The notes under the pieces: generated by a model | What the model saw: the letters and a program-made list of their open reading frames with translations, nothing else | What the model was told of the DNA's origin: nothing | Databases searched by the model: none | From: Flavobacteriaceae bacterium UBA4166 | GTDB taxonomy: Bacteria > Bacteroidota > Bacteroidia > Flavobacteriales > Flavobacteriaceae | DNA: 64,000 bases | Reading direction: 5' to 3' | Assembly (NCBI GenBank): GCA_002379985.1 | Contig: DFVG01000007.1 | Coordinates: 24,942-88,941, forward strand | Part shown: positions 9,840 through 17,728 of the stretch, piece by piece | How positions within the stretch are numbered: the first letter of the stretch is position 1 | Layout of the letters: every line of letters begins with the position of its first letter | Made by a program: the position numbers and the translations under genes

Positions 9840-10679
9840 TTATTTTTTTTCAGAATCAGAGGTTTCTTCTAAGGGGACTGTTGTCACGATGTCACTCGTT
9901 TTTTTGCGATATCGCATATTTATAAATTCAATAAAGAGGGAAAATGCAATGGTAAAGTATAAATACCCTTTGGGTATGGTTCCTACCTCTTGGTCGAAAA
10001 TTACGAGATGTGAGAGGTGAGCTGCTTCCGCAATCAACATAAAACCGATAAGAATCAAAAATGCGAGTCCGAGTAACTGCACCGTAGGGTGTTTGTTGAC
10101 AAAGCGACCTACGGGATTGGCAAACGCCATCATAATGATAACCGAAACCACCACGGCAATCACCATAATTACGAGAGCGTCTTCGGGAGATTCCCCAATT
10201 CCGTTGGTCATTCCTATGGCGGTTAGGATAGAGTCAAAAGAGAATACTATATTGATCAAGCAAATTTGAACGATTGCTTTGGAAAGAGTCGTAGCGCGCC
10301 CTTTTTTGACTTCTCGTTCGTCATGGCCTTTGTCTTCTACTTTTTCATGAATTTCAGTAGTACTTTTATACAGAAGAAACATTCCACCGGCGAATAATAT
10401 CAAGCTTTGTCCGCTAATCCCCACATCCAACCACGAAAGGTGTAGCGACCAAAAAGGCGCCTCCATGGCTACGAGCCAAGAGATTCCGAAGAGCAAAATA
10501 ATACGGATGATCATCGCCATGAAAAGTCCGATATTCACCGCTTTTTTCTGATGTTCCGGTTTTAATTTACTGGATGCTAGCGAGATGAAGATAATGTTGT
10601 CAATACCCAGTACAATTTCCAGGAATGTAAGGGTAAGTAAAGCCACGAGGGCATCGGGAGAGGTGAGTATTTCAAACAT
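9840..10679 (-). CDS. TerC-family integral membrane protein
   Basis: 279 residues with about seven membrane segments. The family signature is clear: LEIVLGIDNIIFISLASSKL near residues 20-40, with the acidic residues E and D embedded in the first membrane helices, and a second repeat VQICLINIVFSFDSILTAIGM with Asp in the membrane. TerC/YkoY-type proteins are linked to manganese export and to protection of exoenzyme metalation; the older tellurite-resistance label comes from plasmid ter clusters, and no other ter genes are here. The C-terminus is charged (KKTSDIVTTVPLEETSDSEKK). It is the first gene of a probable operon with the two-span protein and esterase. Confidence 0.92.
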   Translation of the reverse strand: MFEILTSPDALVALLTLTFLEIVLGIDNIIFISLASSKLKPEHQKKAVNIGLFMAMIIRIILLFGISWLVAMEAPFWSLHLSWLDVGISGQSLILFAGGMFLLYKSTTEIHEKVEDKGHDEREVKKGRATTLSKAIVQICLINIVFSFDSILTAIGMTNGIGESPEDALVIMVIAVVVSVIIMMAFANPVGRFVNKHPTVQLLGLAFLILIGFMLIAEAAHLSHLVIFDQEVGTIPKGYLYFTIAFSLFIEFINMRYRKKTSDIVTTVPLEETSDSEKK

Positions 10680-10709
10680 AGTGACAATTTGAAATACTAA
10701 GGTACTAAG

Positions 10710-11099
10710 TTATTGGTAAATTTCCTCAGCACTAATTTTTGTTGCCGCCCCGCGTTCTTTTCTATCTTCTCCCACGATGTTATATTCAAACTGATACGTA
10801 TCTGCTTCGGTGGTAAGGATTTTCATGTGGATCGCTTTTTCTTCGGAACGGTTTTTAGGATGTAATTTTTTTACGATGTATTCACAATCATTGATCCAGC
10901 GAATACTTGAAGTGTCTGCTTTTCCGCGGAAATAATCAATTTCAATAGAATCATTACGAACAAACCGGGTTGTTTCTAGGGTAGTTCCGACCATAGCTTT
11001 AAATTCGAATGTACCGGTTCTAAAAGCGTCACAGCGACGTTCAGCTTGGTAACAACCGGTGATCAAAAAGATGGAACAGAATAACAACGCGCGCAACAT
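10710..11099 (-). CDS. Small lipoprotein, conserved flavobacterial type
   Basis: 129 residues with a lipoprotein signal: hydrophobic stretch LLFCSIFLITGC, lipobox Cys at 16. The mature part has CDAFRTGTFEF near residues 23-33 and a paired cysteine near the middle (NDCEYIV), suggesting a small beta-rich domain with a possible disulphide. From memory, proteins of this look are sometimes labelled DNA topoisomerase IV in flavobacterial annotations; nothing here supports that, since there is no topoisomerase motif and the protein is exported. Function unknown. It stands 30 bases upstream of terC on the same strand and follows the regulator gene at 11141-11560, so it may share that transcript. Confidence 0.75.
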   Translation of the reverse strand: MLRALLFCSIFLITGCYQAERRCDAFRTGTFEFKAMVGTTLETTRFVRNDSIEIDYFRGKADTSSIRWINDCEYIVKKLHPKNRSEEKAIHMKILTTEADTYQFEYNIVGEDRKERGAATKISAEEIYQ

Positions 11100-11140
11100 G
11101 TATGAATTTTTTGCAAAGTTCGCAAAAAATTAGCGGGTAC

Positions 11141-11560
11141 TCATGGGCGATACGATTTAAAATGACCATTCTTATAAAAGACAACGATGCGGTCAATGTC
11201 GTCATTTGGTTTGTTCTGAGGGTCTTCTGTAAGTTGAAGAGTGTTTTCTTGGGTTTCTTCGGAAGGCTTTGGCTGTTTATGAGTTTCTTCTGATGATGCA
11301 GAAATGTGTAACGATTTTTCTGGTGAAGATTCCGAAGGAGGGAAGGAGCCTTTCCCTTTCAACAGCCAATACAATTCTACTTCCGGAAATTCTTGAACGA
11401 CCTTCATTACAAAATCCAAACTTGGTTTGTTTCTACCCGAAAGAATATGCGAGATAGTCGAACGATTGAATTCAATCGCATCGCTAAATGCGGTCGCAGA
11501 CAATCCATAAAAATCGAGGATTTTTTCAATCCGTTTTGCAAATTCCTTACTGTTTACCAT
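11141..11560 (-). CDS. XRE-type helix-turn-helix transcriptional regulator
   Basis: 139 residues. The N-terminal 65 residues form a lambda-repressor-like (HTH_3) domain: FAKRIEKILDFYGLSATAFSDAI, with the recognition helix in NRSTISHILSGRNKPS. A Ser/Glu/Pro/Gln-rich linker (about 70-118) follows and then a short conserved end, IDRIVVFYKNGHFKSYRP. The start codon lies inside an imperfect inverted repeat (TGTTTAC-N4-GTAAATA, 11551-11568), and its likely -7 box TACATTTG (minus strand, 11592-11599) lies inside another (TTACA-AA-TGTAA, 11589-11600). I infer autoregulation and control of the divergent carboxypeptidase gene. It is the first gene of a minus-strand group with the small lipoprotein. Confidence 0.85.
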   Translation of the reverse strand: MVNSKEFAKRIEKILDFYGLSATAFSDAIEFNRSTISHILSGRNKPSLDFVMKVVQEFPEVELYWLLKGKGSFPPSESSPEKSLHISASSEETHKQPKPSEETQENTLQLTEDPQNKPNDDIDRIVVFYKNGHFKSYRP

Positions 11561-11600
11561 TGTAAATAAAGATTTTCCGTAAGCTGTATTACAAATGTAA
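11551..11600 (-). promoter_or_regulatory. Promoter and probable operators of the XRE regulator gene
   Basis: On the minus strand TACATTTG (11592-11599) matches the Bacteroidota -7 box TAnnTTTG and is embedded in the palindrome TTACA-AA-TGTAA (11589-11600). A second dyad, TGTTTAC-N4-GTAAATA (11551-11568), covers the start codon (11558-11560). Two dyads around promoter and start suggest repressor binding, most simply by the encoded regulator itself. This is inference from sequence only. Confidence 0.45.
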
Positions 11601-11750
11601 CATATTCGTGTATTTTACACAACAACACTACTAAATCTCAATAGAAAATAATAAGTAAAACTTTAGTTAATATAACTTAAGTAACAGAAAATAAATAATT
11701 TAATTATGCATATTAAAGGTTGTGTTATTTTCGTGTGGTATGTCATCAAC

Positions 11751-11829
11751 TTTGTTTACAGAACACCACATTGAAGCATACATTTTCTGTATACATTTGT
11801 AAACATAGACTTGTTTAACTTTGTAAACA
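11751..11829 (+). promoter_or_regulatory. Promoter region of the M14 carboxypeptidase gene with three TGTAAACA sites
   Basis: Two TAnnTTTG boxes occur: TACATTTG at 11792-11799, with TTG at 11771-11773 (19 bases upstream, right for a -33 element), and TAACTTTG at 11816-11823. Three 10-mers share one core: TTTGTTTACA at 11751-11760 (core inverted), TTTGTAAACA at 11796-11805 and TTTGTAAACA at 11820-11829. The latter two overlap the 3' ends of the -7 boxes, a classic position for repressor operators. A fourth copy with one mismatch lies before the Lrp gene. Confidence 0.5.
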
Positions 11830-11841
11830 GATGATTTGAAC

Positions 11842-12987
11842 ATGAATAATATTCCCTTACATGGCACCTATAAAAATACCGCATTAGCAGGTCGGTATAT
11901 TACCTTATCTGACCTCTTCCCACACATTGAAAATTTTTCAAGTCGATGTACTGTTTCGGTAGAAGGTCATTCAGTATTGGGGGCAAATTTGTATTCTCTT
12001 CGGTGGGGTTACGGCCCCAAAAAAATATTAGCGTGGTCACAGATGCACGGAAATGAATCGACTACGACCAAGGCTGTTTTTGATATATTCCACTTTTTTG
12101 AAAATTCCGGGGCTTATAACGATGCTGTAGCACGCTTTCTAGAGCAGCATACATTGTTAGTTCTTCCCATGTTGAATCCGGATGGCGCTGCTTCTTACAC
12201 GCGTGAAAATGCCAATCAAGTAGATCTAAATAGGGATGCGAAGAAGCGTACTCAGCCAGAGAGCCAAGTATTGCGTTCCGTTTTTGAACGATTTAAACCA
12301 GATCTATGCCTTAATCTGCACGATCAACGTACCATTTACGGAGTGTCCGGAGGAACATCGGCTACCCTCTCTTTTTTAGCGCCTGCTGCCGACAGAAAAC
12401 GTAGCATCACGCCCGCACGTAAAACAGCCATGCAATTGATCGCGGCCATGTCTGAAGTATTATCGGCCCACATTCCCGGTCACATAGGGCGGTATGACGA
12501 TACGTTCAACGTGAATTGCGTGGGCGACACCTTCCAGAAGAAAGGGGTGCCTACCATATTGTTCGAAGCCGGGCACTTTCCGGGGGATTATCAGCGTGAG
12601 CAAACTAGGAAGTATATATTCTATGCATTTTTATCCTTATTCGATATAATTGAACGACCGGAGCCACCTTACAAAAAGTATTTTGATATCCCCGAAAATC
12701 AGAATCATTTTAGGGATGTGGTTCTTCGAGATATTAGCTTGCCGGAGGTTGAAGGGGTACAAAGCATTGCAATTCAATTTAAAGAAGTTTTGAAGGATGA
12801 TACGATCCGGTTTGTTCCTCACCTCGATGCGATAGGCAGCAAATTGGAGTTGCGAGGGCATGTAGAGAAAAATTTAAACGGAAAGAAAGTATTGATAAAT
12901 TCTCACGAAAACGTTTTCGTCAATGAGGAAATCGTAACATTAACCGATGAAAATGGAGATTCTATTGAAGATTTTTTAGCAATTTAA
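11842..12987 (+). CDS. M14-family zinc carboxypeptidase
   Basis: 381 residues without a signal peptide, so cytoplasmic. Zinc-binding and catalytic residues of the M14 fold are visible: HGNE (His69, Glu72), substrate-binding Asn130-Arg131 in DLNRDAKKR, the third zinc ligand His160 in LNLHDQR, and the catalytic Glu242 in LFEAGHF. The last 100 residues form an extra charged beta-rich domain. It probably removes C-terminal residues from peptides or cleaves a small amide (the succinylglutamate desuccinylase/aspartoacylase branch is an alternative). I start at ATG 11842; an in-frame TTG two codons earlier is less likely. The promoter region carries TGTAAACA repeats shared with the regulator upstream and the Lrp gene downstream, suggesting linked control of amino-acid or peptide use. 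Confidence 0.88.
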   Translation: MNNIPLHGTYKNTALAGRYITLSDLFPHIENFSSRCTVSVEGHSVLGANLYSLRWGYGPKKILAWSQMHGNESTTTKAVFDIFHFFENSGAYNDAVARFLEQHTLLVLPMLNPDGAASYTRENANQVDLNRDAKKRTQPESQVLRSVFERFKPDLCLNLHDQRTIYGVSGGTSATLSFLAPAADRKRSITPARKTAMQLIAAMSEVLSAHIPGHIGRYDDTFNVNCVGDTFQKKGVPTILFEAGHFPGDYQREQTRKYIFYAFLSLFDIIERPEPPYKKYFDIPENQNHFRDVVLRDISLPEVEGVQSIAIQFKEVLKDDTIRFVPHLDAIGSKLELRGHVEKNLNGKKVLINSHENVFVNEEIVTLTDENGDSIEDFLAI

Positions 12988-12997
12988 CTTTATCGTG

Positions 12998-13018
12998 TTT
13001 GTAAACTAACTATTTTTG
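12998..13018 (+). promoter_or_regulatory. Promoter of the Lrp/AsnC gene with TGTAAACT site
   Basis: TATTTTTG at 13011-13018 fits TAnnTTTG, 20 bases before the ATG at 13038. Just upstream, TTTGTAAACT (12998-13007), part of GTTTGTAAAC, repeats the motif found before the carboxypeptidase gene with one mismatch. The short leader is common for this group. Confidence 0.4.
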
Positions 13019-13037
13019 TGCCAGATAATCTCATCTT

Positions 13038-13520
13038 ATGGCAAAGTTTAAATTAGACGATACCGATCACCAGATCCTTGATATGTTGATCGAAAATACA
13101 CGAACTCCCTTTACTGATATTGCGAAACGATTAGGAATTTCCGCAGGAACCGTACACGTACGTGTAAAAAAGATGGAAGAGGCCGGAATCATTACCGGTT
13201 CTTCGCTTACTCTGGATTACAAAAAATTAGGATACTCCTTTATCGCGTATGTGGGAATATTTTTGAATAAGACCTCACAAACGCAATTTGTGTTAGAGCG
13301 AATCAACGAAATTCCTTTTGTAACTGTTGCCCATGTAACGACCGGAAAGTTCAATGTTTACTGCAAGATTCGAGCTAAAGACACGAGTCATGCAAAAGAA
13401 ATTATATATCTCATTGACGATATAGAAGGGGTGACGCGTACAGAGACAATGATCTCTCTAGAGGAAAGTATCAATGACAAAAAGCGATTGATGCATTCTA
13501 TCTTCAATGACTTCAAATAA
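13038..13520 (+). CDS. Lrp/AsnC-family transcriptional regulator
   Basis: 160 residues. The N-terminal winged helix-turn-helix has LDDTDHQILDMLIENTRTPFTDIAKRLGIS and the recognition helix GTVHVRVKKMEEAGIITG. Residues 70-150 form the RAM/ACT-like ligand domain (VGIFLNKTSQTQFVLERI..., HVTTGKFNVYCKIRAKD). Such proteins assemble into octamers and sense amino acids; the effector is unknown. It lies 50 bases after the M14 carboxypeptidase on the same strand with its own probable promoter, and a DinB-like gene follows after 26 bases. The neighbouring peptidase makes amino-acid or peptide sensing plausible, but this is inference. Confidence 0.93.
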   Translation: MAKFKLDDTDHQILDMLIENTRTPFTDIAKRLGISAGTVHVRVKKMEEAGIITGSSLTLDYKKLGYSFIAYVGIFLNKTSQTQFVLERINEIPFVTVAHVTTGKFNVYCKIRAKDTSHAKEIIYLIDDIEGVTRTETMISLEESINDKKRLMHSIFNDFK

Positions 13521-13546
13521 TAGCTATCAAATTCTGCTGATAATCA

Positions 13547-14065
13547 ATGCGTAAAAGTTCAATTTCAAAAGGAGAATATGGTGACTTTTACCAACGCTAT
13601 ATACATCTGGCGGGTGATGGTTCGATTCATTCGGAATTAAAAAATAGTGGAGAACGTATTTATAAGTTATTTGCTGCGCTTTCTTCGGAAGAATGGGAGC
13701 GACGGTATGCGCCGGAAAAATGGTCATTAAAAGAAATGCTTTGTCATATTATTGATACCGAACGCGTATTTTCCTTCCGAGCGTTTTGGGTGTCGAGATC
13801 TTCTGAAATAGCCTTGCCGGGTTTTGACCAAGACGCTTTTTTATTGCAAAGTGGTGTTGAGCATCGCACAACAGACTCTTTGCTTTCTGAATACCATGAC
13901 GTACGTTCTCAAACAAGGAAGCTTTTCGAGAGTTTTTCTGAAGAACAATTGCTTCGCACCGGAGAGGCTAGTGGAGCTCCCTTGTCGGTTCGTGCCGCTG
14001 GATATATTATCTGTGGACACGAACAATGGCATCTTCAAATTGTGAAAGATCGATACCTACATTAA
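13547..14065 (+). CDS. DinB/YfiT-like putative metal-dependent protein
   Basis: 172 residues predicted all-helical. The three histidines of the DinB/YfiT metal site are visible: His67 (MLCHIIDTERVF), His158 and His162 (GHEQWHLQIV). Other family hallmarks are WSLKEMLCHI after a PEKW turn and the C-terminal GHEQWHLQ helix. DinB-fold proteins include thiol-dependent transferases (bacillithiol S-transferases) and uncharacterised hydrolases, so the reaction cannot be stated. It is a cytoplasmic protein, probably read through from the Lrp gene 26 bases upstream. No distinct terminator was seen between them. Confidence 0.88.
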   Translation: MRKSSISKGEYGDFYQRYIHLAGDGSIHSELKNSGERIYKLFAALSSEEWERRYAPEKWSLKEMLCHIIDTERVFSFRAFWVSRSSEIALPGFDQDAFLLQSGVEHRTTDSLLSEYHDVRSQTRKLFESFSEEQLLRTGEASGAPLSVRAAGYIICGHEQWHLQIVKDRYLH

Positions 14066-14190
14066 GGTTCTCCGTGCCTTTCTATTTTCTTAACAAAGAT
14101 TAGTAAAACCTTAGTATGAATACTTTGTGAACGCCTACGTTTCCTAGTATTTTAGTGATGAATTAATAACTAATATAAAAAAAGAAAGAT

Positions 14191-14739
14191 ATGAATAAGC
14201 GAGTAGCCATATTGGCAACCAACGGATTTGAAGAATCAGAATTGAAATCTCCAAAAGACGCTATGGAAGCGGAAGGATTTGAAGTTGATATCATTAGTGA
14301 AGAATCAGGGACCATCCGCGCATGGGATAATGGAAATTGGAGCAACGAATACAAGGTAGATAAAACCTTAAATGAGGTGAAATCAGGAAATTATAACGCT
14401 TTGGTATTACCGGGTGGAGTCATTAATCCAGATAAGCTTAGACGCAACGAAGATGCCTTAGTCTTCGTACGTGATTTCTTTAAAGAAAAGAAGCCCGTAG
14501 CAGCTATTTGCCACGGACCTCAAATATTAATTTCTGCAGATGTGGTAAAGGGTAGAAGGTTAACCTCATTTGCATCTATTAAGGACGATCTTTTAAATGC
14601 CGGAGCAGAATGGACCGATGAAGAAGTTGTGGTAGATGAAGGGTTTGTAACAAGCAGAAGTCCGGAAGACCTTCCTGCCTTTAATGCTAAAGTTATTGAA
14701 GAGGTAAAAGAAGGAAAGCATGAATTACAACATGCCTAA
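14191..14739 (+). CDS. PfpI/DJ-1 superfamily protein (type 1 glutamine amidotransferase-like)
   Basis: 182 residues. The nucleophile elbow AAICHGPQ has Cys107-His108, and an acidic residue near 14-15 (NGFEESEL) fits the conserved glutamate of the DJ-1/PfpI fold. LVLPGG at 71-76 is the conserved strand-turn. Family members include the E. coli YhbO/Hsp31-type proteins proposed as chaperone, glyoxalase III or deglycase, and the PfpI protease; the precise activity is debated, so I give none. It is a cytoplasmic stress-type protein, 125 bases after the DinB-like gene, and is closed by a strong terminator. Confidence 0.9.
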   Translation: MNKRVAILATNGFEESELKSPKDAMEAEGFEVDIISEESGTIRAWDNGNWSNEYKVDKTLNEVKSGNYNALVLPGGVINPDKLRRNEDALVFVRDFFKEKKPVAAICHGPQILISADVVKGRRLTSFASIKDDLLNAGAEWTDEEVVVDEGFVTSRSPEDLPAFNAKVIEEVKEGKHELQHA

Positions 14740-14760
14740 AACGGTAAATTAAATCAAGAA

Positions 14761-14791
14761 AAAAGCGGTGATAATATCACCGCTTTTTTTT
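14761..14791. terminator. Bidirectional intrinsic terminator
   Basis: Perfect 12-bp stem AAAAGCGGTGAT / ATCACCGCTTTT (14761-14772 / 14776-14787) with a 3-base loop and flanking A and T runs. It lies between the convergent PfpI-like gene and the acidic-protein gene and can serve both strands. Confidence 0.92.
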
Positions 14792-15116
14792 ATTCTTCAT
14801 CGTCGTCTATGTCATCGAGATCATCCTCTTCGTTGTCTAGTTCTTCTTTATCAAGGATATCACTGATAGGTTCGTTGTAGTCATCATCATCATAGTCTTC
14901 TTCATCAAAATTAGCCATAGTTGACTCTAGACGAGAACTCACTTTGACAAGGTATATGGTTTCTTCCGTTCGAACTTCAACAGCTTCGACCGTTTCGTTT
15001 TTTGCATTTTTGAATACAATAATGTGGTCATCATCATACCCGTCAGGATATTTTTCAACCAAAAGACTTAAAATCTCTGGTGTTAGTTTTTTGTAATCAA
15101 CTATGATACGTTTCAT
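14790..15116 (-). CDS. Small protein with highly acidic C-terminal tail
   Basis: 108 residues. The first 60 form a compact alpha/beta-looking domain (MKRIIVDYKKLTPEILSLL, then HIIVFKNAKNETVEAVEV). From about residue 70 the chain is nearly all Asp/Glu with Tyr and Asn. I recall such proteins being labelled DNA primase in flavobacterial genomes, but no primase motif is present. Asp/Glu-rich tails are seen in nucleic-acid mimics, histone-like partners or assembly chaperones, so a role in binding basic proteins is only a guess. It sits downstream of aroB on the same strand with 58 bases between. Confidence 0.75.
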   Translation of the reverse strand: MKRIIVDYKKLTPEILSLLVEKYPDGYDDDHIIVFKNAKNETVEAVEVRTEETIYLVKVSSRLESTMANFDEEDYDDDDYNEPISDILDKEELDNEEDDLDDIDDDEE

Positions 15117-15174
15117 AAGTATTCGTTGGCTAGGTTAAGGGGTAAATCTAATAAAAAAATAGTGTCGTTACTGA

Positions 15175-16251
15175 TTAAGAGTTTAATTTATTGTAAAATT
15201 CAAAAGCAAGGAATATTTGTTCTGTGGGAACTTCGCAATCAATTACATGCGTTCCGAAATCAGACAAAAGTACGAAGCAAACCTTTCCTCGATCATTTTT
15301 TTTGTCGAAAGCAAGGAGTTCAACGATCTCGTGAATGGCTGTTTTTGAAAAGAATGGTGTGGGGTAATGTTTTTGAATGGTATCGCAAACATCGGTCAAA
15401 ATAGCTTCCGGAAATTCATGGCGTTGGAAAGACAAATGACACGCTAAGATGATGCCAATGGCTACAGCTTCACCATGTAACAGGGTTTGATGGTCCTTTT
15501 CCTTTAGGCAATAAGACTCAATGGCATGCCCTAGTGTATGTCCAAAGTTCAACGTCTTTCGTAACCCTTTCTCACGAGGATCTTTTCTAACAATATCATG
15601 CTTTATTTCAATGGAGTCCCACACCAATTGTTCTAGCTGTGATTTATTTGAAAAGTCAATGGCGACGGCTTTTTCCCAATATTCTTTTGAATGAATAAGG
15701 CCGTGTTTTAATATTTCCGCATAGCCTGAAATGAGTTCTTCCTCAGGTAATGTATCCAGAAAATCAATGTCAATCAGCGTAAACAATGGATCTTGAATCA
15801 CGCCAATTTGATTTTTTAGATACCCGAGATCTACTCCGTTCTTTCCGCCTACGGCGGCATCAACCATCGCGAGTAGGGAAGTGGGAATATTGATAAACGT
15901 GATACCGCGTTTGAATGTGCTTGCGACGAAACCACCCAGATCAGTGACAACACCACCACCCAAATGAATACAAACAGAATGTCTGTCGGCTCCATATTGA
16001 GATAATTCATTCCAAAAAGTCACGCATTGATCAATTTTTTTGTTGATTTCTCCGGCGGGCATCTCTAGAAAGATGGGCGTTACTGGAAAATCATAATGTT
16101 TTTGAAACAAGGTAGAACAATGCTGTCGGGTATGGGTGTCTGTAATTACAAAGACCTTGCTTGGATCGAGTGCTTCCATTTTTTTATGGAATTCTGTCCA
16201 GGCTTCTTTGCCACAAAATACACTGCCAAATTCTTTAGAAATCTTTTGCAC
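15175..16251 (-). CDS. aroB: 3-dehydroquinate synthase
   Basis: 358 residues. The second step of the shikimate pathway: DAHP to 3-dehydroquinate with NAD and a divalent metal. The NAD-binding loop GGGVVTDLGGFVAS and the VDAAVGGKNGVDL segment are diagnostic, and the metal ligands are present in the ISGYAEILKHG helix (Glu) and FGHTLGHAIES (two His). The start is GTG at 16251 (encoding MQKISKEFGSVF), chosen because the N-terminal strand aligns with the family and no closer ATG exists. It is divergent from proline dehydrogenase with 62 bases between. No other shikimate gene is nearby. Confidence 0.96.
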   Translation of the reverse strand: MQKISKEFGSVFCGKEAWTEFHKKMEALDPSKVFVITDTHTRQHCSTLFQKHYDFPVTPIFLEMPAGEINKKIDQCVTFWNELSQYGADRHSVCIHLGGGVVTDLGGFVASTFKRGITFINIPTSLLAMVDAAVGGKNGVDLGYLKNQIGVIQDPLFTLIDIDFLDTLPEEELISGYAEILKHGLIHSKEYWEKAVAIDFSNKSQLEQLVWDSIEIKHDIVRKDPREKGLRKTLNFGHTLGHAIESYCLKEKDHQTLLHGEAVAIGIILACHLSFQRHEFPEAILTDVCDTIQKHYPTPFFSKTAIHEIVELLAFDKKNDRGKVCFVLLSDFGTHVIDCEVPTEQIFLAFEFYNKLNS

Positions 16252-16292
16252 TTTTCTTTGTAAAGTAGGTTCGAATGCGTGTCAAATCTAAT

Positions 16293-16300
16293 TATATTTG
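16293..16300 (+). promoter_or_regulatory. -7 box for the proline dehydrogenase gene
   Basis: TATATTTG matches TAnnTTTG and lies 13 bases before the ATG at 16314. The leader would be very short. No convincing -33 TTG at the best spacing was seen. Confidence 0.4.
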
Positions 16301-16313
16301 TTTAGAATAACGC

Positions 16314-17492
16314 ATGCAAATGATATCAAAATCTCTCTTTGACAATACCGAAACCGCTTTTGCGCTCAAGACTGATTCAGAATTAGAACGAGCGTATTTT
16401 CTTTTTAAAATGATCTCGATGGAGCCCTTAGTGAAAATAGGGGCTGCTGTTACTAAATTTGCTCTCAATGCTCGGCTGCCGGTAGAAGGGTTGGTGCGGT
16501 CTACGGTATTTGATCATTTCTGCGGCGGTGTTAATGAGCAAGATTGCATGCCTACCGTGGAGGCACTGAAAACGGCAGGAGTGTATTCGGTTCTGGACTT
16601 TTCTGTGGAAGGAAAAGATACGCAAGCTCAGTTTGATGCCACTATGGAAAAAGTAATTTTCTTGACCCGCTTTGCAAAGGATAATCGTTCTATGCCATTT
16701 TCTGTGTTTAAACCTACGGGATTAGGGAGGTTTGAAATTTGGAGAAAAAAGACCGAAAGAGTTGCGTTTACTCCGGCCGAAGCAGAAGAATGGGATGCTA
16801 TAGTAGACCGTTATGATCAAATTTGTAGGGTTGCTAGTGACTGCGACATAGCCTTGTTGATTGATGCAGAAGAAAGTTGGATGCAAGATGCTGCTGATGC
16901 TTTGTGTGAGGAGATGATGGAGAAGTACAATAAAGAAAAGGTTGTTGTCTATAACACACTACAATGCTATCGATGGGATCGTTATGATTATTTAGTTGAA
17001 TGTCATAAGAACGCGATAGCAAAGGGTTACAAGCTTGGATTCAAAGTGGTGCGGGGAGCGTATATGGAAAAAGAACGTGATAGGGCCTTAGAAAGGGAAT
17101 ATGATTCGCCTATATGCGAAAATAAACTAGCAACAGATACGCTATACGATAACGCAGTACAATATATTCTAGAGCATTTGGACACCGTTCATTTATTTAT
17201 GGGTACTCACAATGAAAATAGTTGTTATAAAGCGTTAGAGCAAATGCAGGCGCTCCAGCTACCGAACAACGACAGTAGGGTATGGTTCGGCCAGCTGTAT
17301 GGAATGAGTGACCATATCTCTTATAATCTAGCATCTTTGGGCTTTAATGTTTCTAAATACATACCTTTTGGTCCTGTGAAAGACGTTATGCCTTATTTGA
17401 TTCGCAGAGCGGAAGAAAATACTTCCGTAGCGGGACAAACGAGCAGAGAATTAGGATTGTTACAGCGAGAAAAGAAGCGAAGAGGGTTGTAA
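16314..17492 (+). CDS. Proline dehydrogenase
   Basis: 392 residues. It oxidises proline to pyrroline-5-carboxylate with FAD, passing electrons to the quinone pool. The TIM-barrel signatures include LLIDAEESWMQD (near 180), LGFKVVRGAYMEKERDRA (near 240, lysine and arginine binding FAD/substrate), MGTHNENS (near 298) and the C-terminal substrate-binding helix YLIRRAEENTSV. This is a free-standing PRODH rather than the fused PutA of proteobacteria; the P5C dehydrogenase is not adjacent. The start may be at 16314 or at ATG 16320. It is divergent from aroB and followed by an inverted repeat. Confidence 0.93.
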   Translation: MQMISKSLFDNTETAFALKTDSELERAYFLFKMISMEPLVKIGAAVTKFALNARLPVEGLVRSTVFDHFCGGVNEQDCMPTVEALKTAGVYSVLDFSVEGKDTQAQFDATMEKVIFLTRFAKDNRSMPFSVFKPTGLGRFEIWRKKTERVAFTPAEAEEWDAIVDRYDQICRVASDCDIALLIDAEESWMQDAADALCEEMMEKYNKEKVVVYNTLQCYRWDRYDYLVECHKNAIAKGYKLGFKVVRGAYMEKERDRALEREYDSPICENKLATDTLYDNAVQYILEHLDTVHLFMGTHNENSCYKALEQMQALQLPNNDSRVWFGQLYGMSDHISYNLASLGFNVSKYIPFGPVKDVMPYLIRRAEENTSVAGQTSRELGLLQREKKRRGL

Positions 17493-17498
17493 TAATAT

Positions 17499-17553
17499 GA
17501 TAAGCCCGTAATCCGAACAACTCCCCAGTTATTAAAAAAGATCCGGGCTTATC
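17499..17553. repeat. Inverted repeat after the proline dehydrogenase gene
   Basis: GATAAGCCCG (17499-17508) and CGGGCTTATC (17544-17553) are perfect 10-base complements separated by 35 bases. The loop is long and there is no T-run after the right arm, so it does not look like a standard terminator. It could be an mRNA 3' structure or a protein-binding dyad. Confidence 0.5.
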
Positions 17554-17728
17554 AAGGTCTACTGTTTCAAAGATTGAACTAAATATGTTCCTAGGCAAGT
17601 GAGGTTCAACGCATTTCAAAAATTGCGACCGTAAATTCTTGAATTTCGAGTATCCTCATGTGATTTATGTTTGGAACTAACTTTTTTTAGATACCTTGTC
17701 TACAAATCCTTTAAATTTCACTGGGGAG

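Noticed and set aside
9840..10679. Tellurite-resistance operon
   Set aside because: Only a TerC-family protein is present; terA, terB, terD and terE are absent, so the metal-homeostasis reading is more likely.
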